The translations under genes and the position numbers were made by a program. From Lentisphaerae bacterium GWF2_49_21 (GTDB lineage Bacteria; Verrucomicrobiota; Lentisphaeria; Victivallales; GWF2-50-93): a stretch of DNA of 33,879 nt. The notes under the pieces are model-generated. The model was not told the origin of the DNA and ran no database searches. It saw nothing but the letters and a program-made list of their open reading frames with translations. Below, one piece after another: positions 1-8,178 of the stretch; the stretch's first letter is position 1, and every line of letters begins with the position of its first letter. The stretch is from contig MHBH01000073.1 in assembly GCA_001804805.1 (NCBI GenBank), positions 158,539-192,417 on the forward strand, read 5' to 3'.

Positions 1-101
1 TTGGATTAATCTTCCCATGTGATGAAAAAAGATTGCCATATTAGCTGTCAGTAGCTCCGTCAATAAGATCAATACACTGCAGGAATTACTTAAACGACTG
101 A

Positions 102-128
102 TTGTACATGGTAATAATATTATATAAT
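102..128 (+). promoter_or_regulatory. Possible sigma70 promoter for the AsmA-like gene
   Basis: A perfect TATAAT lies at 123-128 with TTGTAC at 102-107, but the spacer is only 15 bases, so the -35 assignment is weak. It sits about 55 bases before the first gene. The first 183 bases are otherwise AT-rich and show no gene. Confidence 0.3.
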
Positions 129-183
129 CTTCTGATAATCATTAAGATCAGCAGAAAATTAATTCAACAGGAGGGATGCGCGA

Positions 184-927
184 ATGAATGAAAAAAAGAA
201 AAAAATGATTAAAATGATTGGACTCGGGATTCTTGCCTTTATAGTGGTTTTGATCTTTATAATTCATTTCTTCCTTGGATTCATAGTGAAGGCCGGAGCG
301 GAAAACATCGTGCCGAAGTTTACTGGCGGACCTGTGAATATGGGAAGTTTCAGGTTCAACATGTTTACTGGCAAGGCGACGATGAAAAAATTCGTCATAG
401 GAAATCCCCAGGGATACAAGACGGAATATGCGATCAACCTGGATAATCTCGTCGTGGATGTCGATATGACCTCGATATTTTCAAAGAAGCTTGTGATACA
501 GGAAATCCGCATCGAGGGGGCACAGGTAATCTACGAGCTCGGGCTGGGGACGAGCAACCTTGGTGAAATACAGAATAATATAGGCAAGGCTACTAGGGCG
601 GACAAGAAGGCTGATGAGAAGAAGGAAGAAACCACCAATGAGCCCAAGGAAGGTAAGAAAATCCAGATTAGCCATTTTTATTTCAATGATGCGAAAGTTT
701 CCATGAGCGCGGTGGCCCTGCAGGGAGTGAAGGCTTCGGTTCCGATACCGAGCATACATCTTGAGGGGATTGGAAAAGAGAAGGAGGGCGCATCCATCGG
801 AGATGCCGCCATGGAGATGTTCAACTCGATATTCACTGTGGTCGGGAATATGGATGGTTCAGGAGTGGGCGCGGTGAAAGGGGTCGGGGAAGATGCCTGG
901 AAAAAGGCCAAGGGATTGTTTGAGTGA
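184..927 (+). CDS. Membrane-anchored AsmA/DUF748-like protein
   Basis: A 247-residue protein with a lysine-rich N terminus and one transmembrane helix at about residues 12-36, so most of it lies outside the cytoplasm. The body has the repeating beta pattern of AsmA-like proteins, for example LVIQEIRIEGAQVIYELG at about 103-120 and the segment around IQISHFYFNDAKVSM. A charged linker rich in K and E lies at about 136-158. AsmA-like proteins are associated with the outer envelope and lipid traffic, but this one is much shorter than the classical members, so a precise role cannot be given. The start is backed by AGGAGGG 8 bases upstream. The mscS-type gene starts 23 bases after its stop, suggesting one transcript. 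Confidence 0.6.
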   Translation: MNEKKKKMIKMIGLGILAFIVVLIFIIHFFLGFIVKAGAENIVPKFTGGPVNMGSFRFNMFTGKATMKKFVIGNPQGYKTEYAINLDNLVVDVDMTSIFSKKLVIQEIRIEGAQVIYELGLGTSNLGEIQNNIGKATRADKKADEKKEETTNEPKEGKKIQISHFYFNDAKVSMSAVALQGVKASVPIPSIHLEGIGKEKEGASIGDAAMEMFNSIFTVVGNMDGSGVGAVKGVGEDAWKKAKGLFE

Positions 928-950
928 GTATAAATAAAAAAAGGTGACAA

Positions 951-1784
951 ATGAACAATAATGCTAATACTGATACTCTGGAATACCTGAAGCGCACGGG
1001 CATCGATCTGGCAGTCCAATTCGGACCTAGACTGCTTGTCGCGATAGGCATTATAATCATCGGAGTGGTCGTAGGGCGCTGGATAGGACAGCTGCTGGAT
1101 AAGGTTCTGAGGAAGTTGGAACTTGAACTTCCAGTGCGCCAGTTGCTGTTGAGAATCGTAAAGCTCATGGTGCTGGCGCTGTTCGTCATCATGGCCCTGC
1201 AGAACCTTGGCGTTCAATTGCTGCCGTTGATTGCTGGAATCGGTGTTGCGGGAGCCGGTATCGCCCTTGCAATGCAGGGAATCCTCGGCAATTTGGTTGC
1301 CGGACTGACGATCATCTTTACCAAGCCGTTCCGGATCGGTGAGTATATCTCGATCGCCGGTGTAGAGGGAGTCGTGGAAAACATCAACCTTTTCAGTTCG
1401 ATACTTTCCCACGCTGACAGGTCAAGAGTAGTGGTTCCTAACCGTAAAATAGTGGGAGAAATACTTCACAACTATGGCAATATCCGGCAGGTGGACATCG
1501 TTGTCGGCGTTTCCTACGATACAGACCTTAATAAAGCATTGTCGACGGTGAACGAAGTGCTGCAGAACAATTCCCGGGTCATGAAAGATCTGCCACCGGT
1601 GATCGCTGTGAGCGTACTGGCCGATTCCTCGATCAACATCGCGGTAAAACCCTGGACCAGCGTAAATGACTTAAGAGCGGCAAGTGGAGAGATTAACAAG
1701 GCCCTGGTCGAAGCTTTCCGCACCAAGAACATCATAATCCCGTTTCCACAGAGGGAAATCAGGATTCTGGGCGGAGCCAGTTGA
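951..1784 (+). CDS. mscS: Small-conductance mechanosensitive channel, MscS family
   Basis: A 277-residue inner-membrane channel that would release solutes on hypo-osmotic shock. Three hydrophobic helices lie at about 23-42, 65-88 and 92-124. The third is the Gly/Ala-rich pore helix (GIGVAGAGIALAMQGILGN), followed by the family signature FRIGEYI at 127-133. The beta domain contains VVPN at 161-164, and an alpha/beta C-terminal domain follows. The length matches the minimal MscS of about 286 residues. AAGGTGAC precedes the ATG. It is probably cotranscribed with the AsmA-like gene and ends at a strong terminator. Confidence 0.93.
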   Translation: MNNNANTDTLEYLKRTGIDLAVQFGPRLLVAIGIIIIGVVVGRWIGQLLDKVLRKLELELPVRQLLLRIVKLMVLALFVIMALQNLGVQLLPLIAGIGVAGAGIALAMQGILGNLVAGLTIIFTKPFRIGEYISIAGVEGVVENINLFSSILSHADRSRVVVPNRKIVGEILHNYGNIRQVDIVVGVSYDTDLNKALSTVNEVLQNNSRVMKDLPPVIAVSVLADSSINIAVKPWTSVNDLRAASGEINKALVEAFRTKNIIIPFPQREIRILGGAS

Positions 1785-1808
1785 GAAATCTATTTCCGCC
1801 ACAATAAG

Positions 1809-1847
1809 AAAACGCCTTGGAGGATTTATCCAGCCAAGGCGTTTTTT
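1809..1847. terminator. Bidirectional intrinsic terminator between convergent genes
   Basis: A 12-bp perfect stem (1809-1820 with 1834-1845, core AACGCCTTGG/CCAAGGCGTT) and a 13-base loop are followed by a T run on +, with A residues before the stem that give a T-rich tail on -. It lies between the MscS gene (+) and the small lipoprotein gene (-), so it can serve both. Confidence 0.85.
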
Positions 1848-1863
1848 GTCTACGCGTGTAAAT

Positions 1864-2103
1864 TTATTTCGCAAGGGCCTTGTCGGCGGCTGCTTTTGCT
1901 TCTGCCACAACTTTGTCAACGGCAACCTTGCCATCCGAGGCTGCCTTGTCGGCTTTAGCTTTTGCATCATCTGCTACTGCGCCAGCCTTTTTGATCAGAC
2001 TGTCAAGAGCAGCACCTGGAGTTGGCTCCTCTTTCTTCCCACAGCCGGCCATGAAAGCAACTGACAGACCAAGAAGCATCGCCATTATTAATACTTTTTT
2101 CAT
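1864..2103 (-). CDS. Small Ala/Lys-rich lipoprotein
   Basis: A 79-residue protein with a lipoprotein signal peptide: positive start MKK, a hydrophobic stretch, and MAGC with the lipidated Cys at residue 21. The mature part begins GKKEEPTP and continues as one long Ala/Lys/Asp helix with heptad-like spacing (AKAKADKAASDGKVAVDKVV). This resembles small Lpp-like envelope lipoproteins in composition, but I see no Lpp signature. The open frame extends 18 codons further upstream, but the internal ATG at 2103 has AGGGAG in place and begins the signal peptide, so it is preferred. It lies just downstream of the reductase gene and has its own promoter candidate. Confidence 0.75.
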   Translation of the reverse strand: MKKVLIMAMLLGLSVAFMAGCGKKEEPTPGAALDSLIKKAGAVADDAKAKADKAASDGKVAVDKVVAEAKAAADKALAK

Positions 2104-2128
2104 ATTCTCCCTCTTTTCAATTTTTTCC

Positions 2129-2157
2129 AAGATACTTTGGGATACGGTAATTTTCAA
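2129..2157 (-). promoter_or_regulatory. Candidate sigma70 promoter for the small lipoprotein
   Basis: Read on -, TTGAAA (2152-2157) and TATCTT (2129-2134) are separated by 17 bases, about 26 bases before the ATG at 2103. Confidence 0.45.
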
Positions 2158-2174
2158 ATTATCCTATAGCGGTA

Positions 2175-3515
2175 CTAAAGTGCAAACTTCTCGAAATGGA
2201 TGCTAGATTTTGGAACCTTGATCCCGGCAAAAGTCTTCAGCATGATCTTCATCATGAGCGGAGGACCGCAGAGATAGATGTCCCTTTCCAGGAAGTCAGG
2301 GACAAGACGCTGGATCTTCCCCATGTCTAGGCGGCCCTTTTCGCCATTCCATTCAGGATCTTCGCTCAATATGTGGATGACTTTGAGACGACCTTCTGAA
2401 GCTTTGACGAGATCATCCAGCTCCTTTTCAAAGACGATGGCTGCACGGTTGCGGTTGGCGTAAATGAGGATCACATCCAGTTTTTTAGCCGACATCTCCT
2501 CTGAAAGCGCCCGGATCGGAGTAATACCGATTCCGCCTGCAACAAGAAGGACTTTCGACGTTTTGCATCTGCTGGATATGAAAACGCCATGAGGTCCGTC
2601 GATGAACACCGGAGTTCCAGGCTTGAGCCGGGGGATACGTCTGGTGAAATCGCCCAGGGCCTTTATTGAAAGCCTTATTCTCTTGCCGTCCGGGCAGAAT
2701 GACATTGAGAAGGGATGAGCCTCCCAGCGGAATCCTTTTGTCCAGAAACGGACGATCATGAACTGTCCGGCCTCGACAGGGAAGAATTCCATGTTTCTGC
2801 CTTCAATATATACTGATGTCACATCTCCGGATTCCTGGACGATCTTTTCAATTTTGAACCGGTGCCTGAGATAGAAAATCACCGGTCTGAGGAACCTGTA
2901 GTGGATCAGGTTTGCGAAAGTGAAGGCATAGATGGCATACCAATATCCTGCGAAATATCTGTTTCCTGTGAAATCGCTGCCAACTTCGAACTGGTGTCCG
3001 AACGCCAATAAGATAGCAACATAGAAAGGCAGATGGGAATAATACCAGACTTCATATTTCACCCATTTCTTCAGGACCAGGATTGAGAAGAAAATGGCAA
3101 CCGCCATGATTGCAATTCCAATCACTGCGGCAAGCACATCCTCCCAGTTCCTGCAGAAGTCGATGTACTGATCCAGGAAACCTGTTCCGGCCTGCATGGA
3201 ATGGCCCATGGTCACGAGCAGCGGATGTGCGACAAGAAAAACTACGATCCCAAATCCTATGAAATGATGGAGATTGGCCATGCGGTCCAGCCCGAAGGTC
3301 TGTTCCAGCCATTTGACACGTCCGATCAGCATCAGCTGGAAAAGAATCAGCAGGACTGCAAGCAGTCCGGCAAGACGTCCATAGGCAAGATATTGTCCAA
3401 CCGGTTCACCAGTGAGCAGATTGCCCATCGGGTGGTTCACGTGGTCATAGGCCCAGAATCCGGTTACTACGGCGAATTGTGAAGCGAGCAGAACCAGCCA
3501 GCCGAATTTTTTCAT
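2175..3515 (-). CDS. Membrane ferric-reductase-type flavohemoprotein, NAD(P)H-dependent
   Basis: A 446-residue protein. The N-terminal half is a ferric-reductase-like heme domain with about six membrane helices. Two helices carry histidine pairs of bis-heme spacing: H83/H84 with H97, and H161 with H174. The C-terminal half is a ferredoxin-reductase module: flavin-binding HPFSMS at 267-272, nucleotide-binding GGIGITP at 327-333 and CGPP at 416-419. The expected role is to move electrons from cytoplasmic NAD(P)H through FAD and heme to an acceptor outside the membrane. The frame extends upstream into the rubrerythrin gene. The ATG at 3515 is chosen because a G-rich Shine-Dalgarno (AGGGGGG) precedes it and a membrane helix follows. 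It starts 20 bases after the exported rubrerythrin stop, so the two are likely cotranscribed. The natural acceptor is unknown. Confidence 0.85.
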   Translation of the reverse strand: MKKFGWLVLLASQFAVVTGFWAYDHVNHPMGNLLTGEPVGQYLAYGRLAGLLAVLLILFQLMLIGRVKWLEQTFGLDRMANLHHFIGFGIVVFLVAHPLLVTMGHSMQAGTGFLDQYIDFCRNWEDVLAAVIGIAIMAVAIFFSILVLKKWVKYEVWYYSHLPFYVAILLAFGHQFEVGSDFTGNRYFAGYWYAIYAFTFANLIHYRFLRPVIFYLRHRFKIEKIVQESGDVTSVYIEGRNMEFFPVEAGQFMIVRFWTKGFRWEAHPFSMSFCPDGKRIRLSIKALGDFTRRIPRLKPGTPVFIDGPHGVFISSRCKTSKVLLVAGGIGITPIRALSEEMSAKKLDVILIYANRNRAAIVFEKELDDLVKASEGRLKVIHILSEDPEWNGEKGRLDMGKIQRLVPDFLERDIYLCGPPLMMKIMLKTFAGIKVPKSSIHFEKFAL

Positions 3516-3535
3516 TGCACCCCCCTGCCGGGATT

Positions 3536-4162
3536 TTATTTTACGGCATCGAACTTGGCGCGCGGAGCGGCGCATACAGGGCACTGTTTCATTCCCATGT
3601 CCATGGTCGTGAATCCGCAGATCTGGCATACAAGGAATTCCTTGCCTGCAGCCTTCCAGGAATCCAGTTCCTTGAGGGCCTGTGAATAAAGCTTGGCATG
3701 TTCGACTTCTGCGGCCATTGCACCTTTGAAAGTAAGGGCGGCACCTGAGTTCTTATCCGCTTCAGCCTGTTTGATGAAGGCAGGATACATTGAATCCTTT
3801 TCGGCGGTTTCCCCTTTTATTGAAGCTTCAAGATTCTCCTTGGTGGACTTGATATCCGGCTTTTCGATAGTGGCTTTGGGTTCAGCTTTCAGCTTCTTTA
3901 TCATTACACCGTGTTTTATGGCGTGAATGCCTTCAGATTTTGCAGCTGCGCGGAAAAGAGATGCCACTGATTTATAGCCTTCCTCGTCAGCCTTTGCGGC
4001 AAACGCCTCGTAGCGCGCCTTTGCATTAGATTCCCCGTTGAATGCGGCCTGAAGATTGTCAAGAGTTGCCTTTCCTCCTTCTTCGGCAGCTTTCACTGTG
4101 CAGACCATCCCCATGCATAATACAATCGCGCCCAGGACTCCGACCATCATACGCTTCATCAT
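3536..4162 (-). CDS. Exported rubrerythrin
   Basis: A 208-residue rubrerythrin, a diiron peroxidase that reduces hydrogen peroxide. Diiron ligand motifs are visible: E44 (NGESNAKARY), E77xxH80, E118 and E121 (GETAE), and E152xxH155 (AEVEHAKLY). A rubredoxin-type iron site is formed by C179xxC182 and C194xxC197. Unusually, the N terminus is a clear Sec signal peptide (MMKRMMVGVL..., cleavage near CTVKA-A at about residue 25), whereas most rubrerythrins are cytoplasmic. The Shine-Dalgarno GGAGGGG supports the start; ATG 4162 and ATG 4159 are equally possible. The next gene is a membrane reductase that could supply electrons. Confidence 0.92.
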   Translation of the reverse strand: MMKRMMVGVLGAIVLCMGMVCTVKAAEEGGKATLDNLQAAFNGESNAKARYEAFAAKADEEGYKSVASLFRAAAKSEGIHAIKHGVMIKKLKAEPKATIEKPDIKSTKENLEASIKGETAEKDSMYPAFIKQAEADKNSGAALTFKGAMAAEVEHAKLYSQALKELDSWKAAGKEFLVCQICGFTTMDMGMKQCPVCAAPRAKFDAVK

Positions 4163-4252
4163 TTTTACCCCTCCATTTATTTAAACAAGCAATCTAGTGC
4201 CGAAACTCCTTCTTTAAAAGGCGGCAGCTGAGATTTTCTTATCGGCGGGATA

Positions 4253-4280
4253 TTGCAAAAACAATCATTTGCGATATAGG
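4253..4280 (+). promoter_or_regulatory. Possible promoter ahead of the sulfatase genes
   Basis: TTGCAA (4253-4258) and TATAGG (4275-4280) are separated by 16 bases, in the divergent region between rubrerythrin and the first sulfatase. The -10 match is imperfect. Confidence 0.3.
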
Positions 4281-4282
4281 TT

Positions 4283-4390
4283 ATGTGGATAATGAAAACT
4301 GAAAATGTTCTGGCAAACTTCAACAGCCCTTTCGAAAACGACAGGATCGGAAAATTTACAAAAGACGTGGAATTCAAAAATAAGGAATGA
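4283..4390 (+). CDS. Possible 35-residue small ORF leading into the sulfatase gene
   Basis: The frame MWIMKTENVLANF... runs from the ATG at 4283 (or 4292) to a TGA at 4388-4390, six bases before the sulfatase ATG. The sequence is hydrophilic with no signal or motif, and the upstream ribosome site is weak. It could be a leader peptide, a remnant, or chance. Confidence 0.22.
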   Translation: MWIMKTENVLANFNSPFENDRIGKFTKDVEFKNKE

Positions 4391-4395
4391 TTCAT

Positions 4396-5862
4396 ATGGC
4401 TGAAAAAAAACCGAATGTGATTCTGATATGCGTTGACCAGTGGAGAGGGGATTGCCTTGGAATTGACGGTCATCCGGTAGTGAGAACACCTTATCTTGAC
4501 AAGCTTGCACAGGAAGGGACGAGATTTTCCCATGCGTATACGGCATGCCCTTCATGCATAGCTGCCAGAGCATCGCTTCTGACCGGGCTCAGGCAGGAGA
4601 CACATGGACGCATCGGCTACAGGGACGGCGTGCCATGGAATTATCCTGTCACGATCGCTTCTGAATTCACCCGCCAGGGATACCAGACACAGGCGATCGG
4701 GAAGATGCATGTGTATCCTGAGCGCAACCGTGTTGGATTTGAAAATGTGATCCTGCACGACGGATTTCTGCATTGCGCCCATGACCACCATCCTGCGGAC
4801 TACGACATGGTTGACGACTATCATCCTTGGCTCAGGCAGCAGCTTGGGCGCGATGCGAATGATTTCGAGCATGGTCTGAACTGCAACTCGTATACCGTGC
4901 GTCCTTGGGATAAGCCGGAACACACCCATCCTACTAATTTTGTAACCTCACAGTCGATAGAAATTTTGAAGAAAAGGGATCCTACGAAACCGTTTTTCCT
5001 GTTCATGTCATACCACCGTCCGCATCCGCCGATTGATCCGCCGATCTGGGCTTATGAGTTGTATAGGAATATGAAGATGTCTCCTCCTCCGGTCGGGAAA
5101 TGGAGCGAGATGTTTGCGAAATGCGCACAGCCTCATCATCCCGCGCTTTGGTATGGAAAGGTCAATCCTGACGTCCTGCATGATGCGCGCGCCGGATATT
5201 ACGGGCAGATGACGCACATCGATCATCAGCTGAACAGGTTCTTCGAGACTCTCCAGATGTTCGACCAGTGGAAGAACAGCTATGTCTGTTTCGTCTCCGA
5301 CCATGGAGATCTGATGGGTGACCATGATCTTTACAGGAAGAGCTTCCCCTATGAAGGTTCTGCAAGAGTTCCGCTGATCCTCAGGGGGCCGGACGGAAGC
5401 TTTATAAAAAGGAACAATGTAAGCGGCAGAGTTGTCGAACTTATGGACATCATGCCTACTCTGCTCCAGTGCGCCGGACTTGAAGTGCCTAGGTCTGTCG
5501 AAGGGAGGAGTTTCCTTGCGAACGCCTGTGGAAAGGACAAGGAAGTACACCCCTACATCCACGGTGAACATCTGGTTCCTTACCAGGGTTCCGCCCATTA
5601 CCTGACCGATGGCCGTGAAAAATATGTCTGGTACAGCGGCAATGGGCATGAGCAGCTTTTTGATCTCGACAAGGATCCGAAGGAGCTGAACGATCTTTCA
5701 AGTTCTGCGAAATCCGCAGCCAGCCTGAGGAAATGGCGCAATGAGATGGTTGAAACGCTCAAGGACCGCGAGGAAGGCTTCTCCGACGGAAAGAAGCTGA
5801 TCATCGGCCGGCCGGTGAAGGCGGTGCTGGATACAATAATTAAATCGGACAGATCGGCCTGA
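4396..5862 (+). CDS. S1 family sulfatase (formylglycine type)
   Basis: A 488-residue sulfatase of the alkaline-phosphatase fold that hydrolyses sulfate esters, probably on a glycan or other organic sulfate. The metal-binding DQ is at residues 14-15 (ICVDQWRGD). The modification motif is C54-I-A-A-R58, in which C54 would become formylglycine. The second metal site is SDHGDLMGDHD around D302/H303. No signal peptide is visible, so it appears cytoplasmic. An ATG three codons upstream (4387) touches AAGGA directly, whereas 4396 is 9 bases from it, so 4396 is preferred. The SDHGDLMGDHDLYRK segment is like the choline-sulfatase/arylsulfatase branch; the substrate is not predictable. Confidence 0.92.
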   Translation: MAEKKPNVILICVDQWRGDCLGIDGHPVVRTPYLDKLAQEGTRFSHAYTACPSCIAARASLLTGLRQETHGRIGYRDGVPWNYPVTIASEFTRQGYQTQAIGKMHVYPERNRVGFENVILHDGFLHCAHDHHPADYDMVDDYHPWLRQQLGRDANDFEHGLNCNSYTVRPWDKPEHTHPTNFVTSQSIEILKKRDPTKPFFLFMSYHRPHPPIDPPIWAYELYRNMKMSPPPVGKWSEMFAKCAQPHHPALWYGKVNPDVLHDARAGYYGQMTHIDHQLNRFFETLQMFDQWKNSYVCFVSDHGDLMGDHDLYRKSFPYEGSARVPLILRGPDGSFIKRNNVSGRVVELMDIMPTLLQCAGLEVPRSVEGRSFLANACGKDKEVHPYIHGEHLVPYQGSAHYLTDGREKYVWYSGNGHEQLFDLDKDPKELNDLSSSAKSAASLRKWRNEMVETLKDREEGFSDGKKLIIGRPVKAVLDTIIKSDRSA

Positions 5863-5886
5863 TCAGCCAGACCGGACAGATCAGAG
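5847..5886. repeat. GATC/CGGACAGATC-rich tract flanking the four-helix gene
   Basis: CGGACAGATC occurs twice (near 5849 and 5873) within a tract of GATC, GACC and CGGAC units. Its complement (GATCTGTC with flanks) reappears at 6256-6303 inside the next gene, so the four-helix coding segment lies between inverted related tracts. Confidence 0.55.
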
Positions 5887-5894
5887 GAGGCCTT

Positions 5895-6422
5895 ATGAGA
5901 AAGAAACTCCGTCCCAGTGGTGGATACCGCAGGACTGCCAGCTTCCAGACGGCCACTATCATATATGACGGTACGTACTGGTTCTGCGAGAAGTTCCTCG
6001 ACCCCCGAGGGCGCATGGCCGACCAGATGGTCCAGGCGGCCAGGTCAGGCCGGCAGAACATTGCCGAAGGAAGCCGTGCATCTGCCACCTCGTCGCAGAC
6101 GGAATTGCGGTTGCTGAATGTCGCCCGATCCAGTCTTGAAGAACTCCTGCTCGATCATCAGATTGCTTCCGTAGAGGGACAATTCATTGAAGAAGGCGGC
6201 TACAGTGAACAGCTTGCCTCCGCGCGACTGGAAGAGAGGGAAAGAAAAAGAAAATATCAGTCGGATCCGGCTGATCTGTCGGATCCGTCTAATCGGATCC
6301 CCTCATGTCCGCAATGCGGAAAACTAATGGTGATCCGCACGGCTAGGAATGGCAAAAGTGCAGGGAGTCAGTTCTGGGGGTGTTCCAGTTATCCCCAGTG
6401 CAAAGGAGTGGTGGAATCATGA
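5895..6422 (+). CDS. Four-helix-bundle protein with C-terminal topoisomerase-type zinc ribbon
   Basis: A 175-residue protein. Residues 1-115 resemble the S23/IVP-like four-helix-bundle family (SGRQNIAEGSRASATSSQTE). This family was first known from intervening sequences in 23S rRNA genes. A short linker of SDP/SD units (122-135) leads to a C4 zinc ribbon, C138xxC141 ... C163, C169 (FWGCSSYPQCKG), like the zinc fingers of topoisomerase I. The arrangement fits the 'four helix bundle suffix domain' proteins. The biochemical role is unknown; nucleic-acid binding is a fair guess from the ribbon. GAGGAGG lies 4 bases before the ATG. Its stop overlaps the start of the second sulfatase (ATGA), so translation is coupled. 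The linker is encoded by the repeat tract at 6256-6303. Confidence 0.75.
   Translation: MRKKLRPSGGYRRTASFQTATIIYDGTYWFCEKFLDPRGRMADQMVQAARSGRQNIAEGSRASATSSQTELRLLNVARSSLEELLLDHQIASVEGQFIEEGGYSEQLASARLEERERKRKYQSDPADLSDPSNRIPSCPQCGKLMVIRTARNGKSAGSQFWGCSSYPQCKGVVES
6256..6303. repeat. TCGGATCCG repeat tract encoding the SD-type linker
   Basis: Units of TCGGATCC occur three times, near 6261, 6279 and 6293, separated by GGCTGATCTG and GTCTAA. The tract encodes QSDPADLSDPSNRIP. It is partly the reverse complement of the tract at 5847-5886. Confidence 0.6.
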
Positions 6423-8020
6423 AAAGACCCAACATCCTCTGGATATCTTTCGAGGATACGAATCCTTTCTACGGATGCTATGGTGACAAGGTAGCCAGGA
6501 CGCCCAACCTTGACAAATTTGCATCTGAAGGTTGTCTTTGGACAAAGGCGTTTTCAACGGCGGGTGTCTGTGCTCCTGCGAGATCCGCAGTGATCACAGG
6601 AATGTATCCGACATCCATCGGCGCCCATCATATGCGGACTGCGCACACGAATCCAGTGGCTCCTGAAGTTCCGACCCCATATTCGGCTGTGCCTCCGCAC
6701 TATGTAAAATGCTTCAGCGAGTATCTCCGTGCCGAAGGTTATTACTGCACAAACAACGAAAAGACCGACTACCAGTTCGAATCTCCGTTCACTGCCTGGG
6801 ACGAACTTGGTCCGAATGCGCACTGGAGGAACCGTAAAAACAGGAACCAGCCATTTTTTGCCGTGTTCAATCCCTGCCGCACCCATGAGAGTGGAATGTG
6901 GAAGAAGAACTGTCCGGAACATAAATTTGATCCGGCAAAGATAAAGCTGCCACCGTATTTCCCCGATACCCAGGAAGTGCGTCTGGCGATGGCGAGGATG
7001 TATACGAACATAGAGCTCAGCGATGCATATTTTGGTGGACTTTTAAAGCAGCTTGAAGAAGACGGGCTTGCGGACAATACGATAGTCTTCCACTGGAGCG
7101 ATCATGGTCCGATGCCGCGTGGCAAGAGATGGCCGTATGATTCAGGGATACATGTTCCCATGATCATCAGATGGACTGGAAAGATCAAAAAGGGAACGGT
7201 CAGCGAACAGCTTGTCAGCACGATCGACCTTGGACCGACAGTTCTTTCCCTTGCAGGCATTGATGTCCCGGCGCACATGCAGGGGCAGGCGTTCCTCGGG
7301 AATCAGAAGAAAGCTCCGCGCAAATTTGTTTACGCATCCCGGGACCGCTATGATGAATCATATGACATGGTCCGTGCAGTCCGGGACAGACGTTTCAAAT
7401 ACATACGCAACTATCATCCCGAACTTCCATACAATTTGTGGGTGCCGTATCTCAACAGGCATCCGATCATGCAGGAGATGTGGCGTCTACATGCGGAAGG
7501 GAAGCTGGAAGGTCCGCAGAAACTCTTGTTCCAGGATAAGCGCCCTGTCGAAGAGATTTATGATACCGACAAAGATCCGTGGGAGATTAACAACCTTGCC
7601 GGAAATCCAAAATACAAAAAGGAAATCGAACGGCTCAGGAAAGCCCTTGATTCCTGGATGGATGAAGTCAGCGACATGGGAGATATTGATGAGACGGTGA
7701 TGGTAAGGACCTGGTATCCCAACGGAATCCAGCCTATAACAGCCGCCCCGGGATTTATTCCGATATGCGAGGAGTCTCCGGGGATAGAGCCGGCCGGAAT
7801 AGAAAATAAGTTCAAAGCGCCTGTTCTCCTCCAGATCTATTGTGCAACGCAGGGAGCGTCCATAGGGTATACATTTGATGAAGGAAATTTTCCCAGCTGG
7901 AATCTCTACACTGGTCCACTGCGTCTTCCTGGAAAAGGGAGAGTGACTGTCAGGGCAAAATCGATCCGCATAGGATACAAGGAGAGCGCGGAGAAAAAAG
8001 TGGTTTTCAAAAACACATAA
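6419..8020 (+). CDS. S1 family sulfatase with C-terminal chitobiase-like domain
   Basis: A 533-residue sulfatase. The canonical formylglycine motif is C51-A-P-A-R55, the first metal motif is FEDTNP near residues 11-16, and the second is SDHG at D228/H229. A segment at about 465-533 (LYTGPLRLPGKGRVTVRAK) matches the short beta domain often annotated as chitobiase/hexosaminidase C-terminal or Fn3-associated. No signal peptide is seen. The start ATG overlaps the TGA of the four-helix gene by four bases, with AAAGGAG and GGTGG upstream. It differs clearly from the first sulfatase, so the two probably remove different sulfates. Confidence 0.92.
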   Translation: MKRPNILWISFEDTNPFYGCYGDKVARTPNLDKFASEGCLWTKAFSTAGVCAPARSAVITGMYPTSIGAHHMRTAHTNPVAPEVPTPYSAVPPHYVKCFSEYLRAEGYYCTNNEKTDYQFESPFTAWDELGPNAHWRNRKNRNQPFFAVFNPCRTHESGMWKKNCPEHKFDPAKIKLPPYFPDTQEVRLAMARMYTNIELSDAYFGGLLKQLEEDGLADNTIVFHWSDHGPMPRGKRWPYDSGIHVPMIIRWTGKIKKGTVSEQLVSTIDLGPTVLSLAGIDVPAHMQGQAFLGNQKKAPRKFVYASRDRYDESYDMVRAVRDRRFKYIRNYHPELPYNLWVPYLNRHPIMQEMWRLHAEGKLEGPQKLLFQDKRPVEEIYDTDKDPWEINNLAGNPKYKKEIERLRKALDSWMDEVSDMGDIDETVMVRTWYPNGIQPITAAPGFIPICEESPGIEPAGIENKFKAPVLLQIYCATQGASIGYTFDEGNFPSWNLYTGPLRLPGKGRVTVRAKSIRIGYKESAEKKVVFKNT

Positions 8021-8045
8021 ACCTGTTATTGCGAGAAGACATCTT

Positions 8046-8113
8046 GTTGGAGTACAAACTTTAGTTTGTCTTAATATTCAGGAAAATACGCAAGCTAAAG
8101 CTTGGACTCCAAC
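8046..8113. repeat. Three-stem palindromic element (TTGGAGT family)
   Basis: The outer arms GTTGGAGT (8046-8053) and ACTCCAAC (8106-8113) pair perfectly. Inside are two hairpins: ACAAAC-TTTA-GTTTGT (8054-8069) and CAAGC-TAAA-GCTTG (8091-8104). The element fills the gap between the second sulfatase and the URO-D-like gene. Confidence 0.7.
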
Positions 8114-8178
8114 ATAATAAATCAGTTCATAAGAAGCAATTTTACAATTATAGCAAATAATCTAAACAGGGGATATTG

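Noticed and set aside
678-1412. A 244-residue open frame on - across the first two genes
   Set aside because: It spans two well-supported + strand genes and has no motif or start signal.
1864-2157. Longer start for the small lipoprotein
   Set aside because: The extra 18 residues would precede a complete lipoprotein signal and ribosome site and overlap the promoter candidate.
3516-3629. Longer start for the membrane reductase inside the rubrerythrin gene
   Set aside because: The added 38 residues are out-of-frame rubrerythrin coding sequence (the rubredoxin-type region), and a good ribosome site precedes the ATG at 3515.
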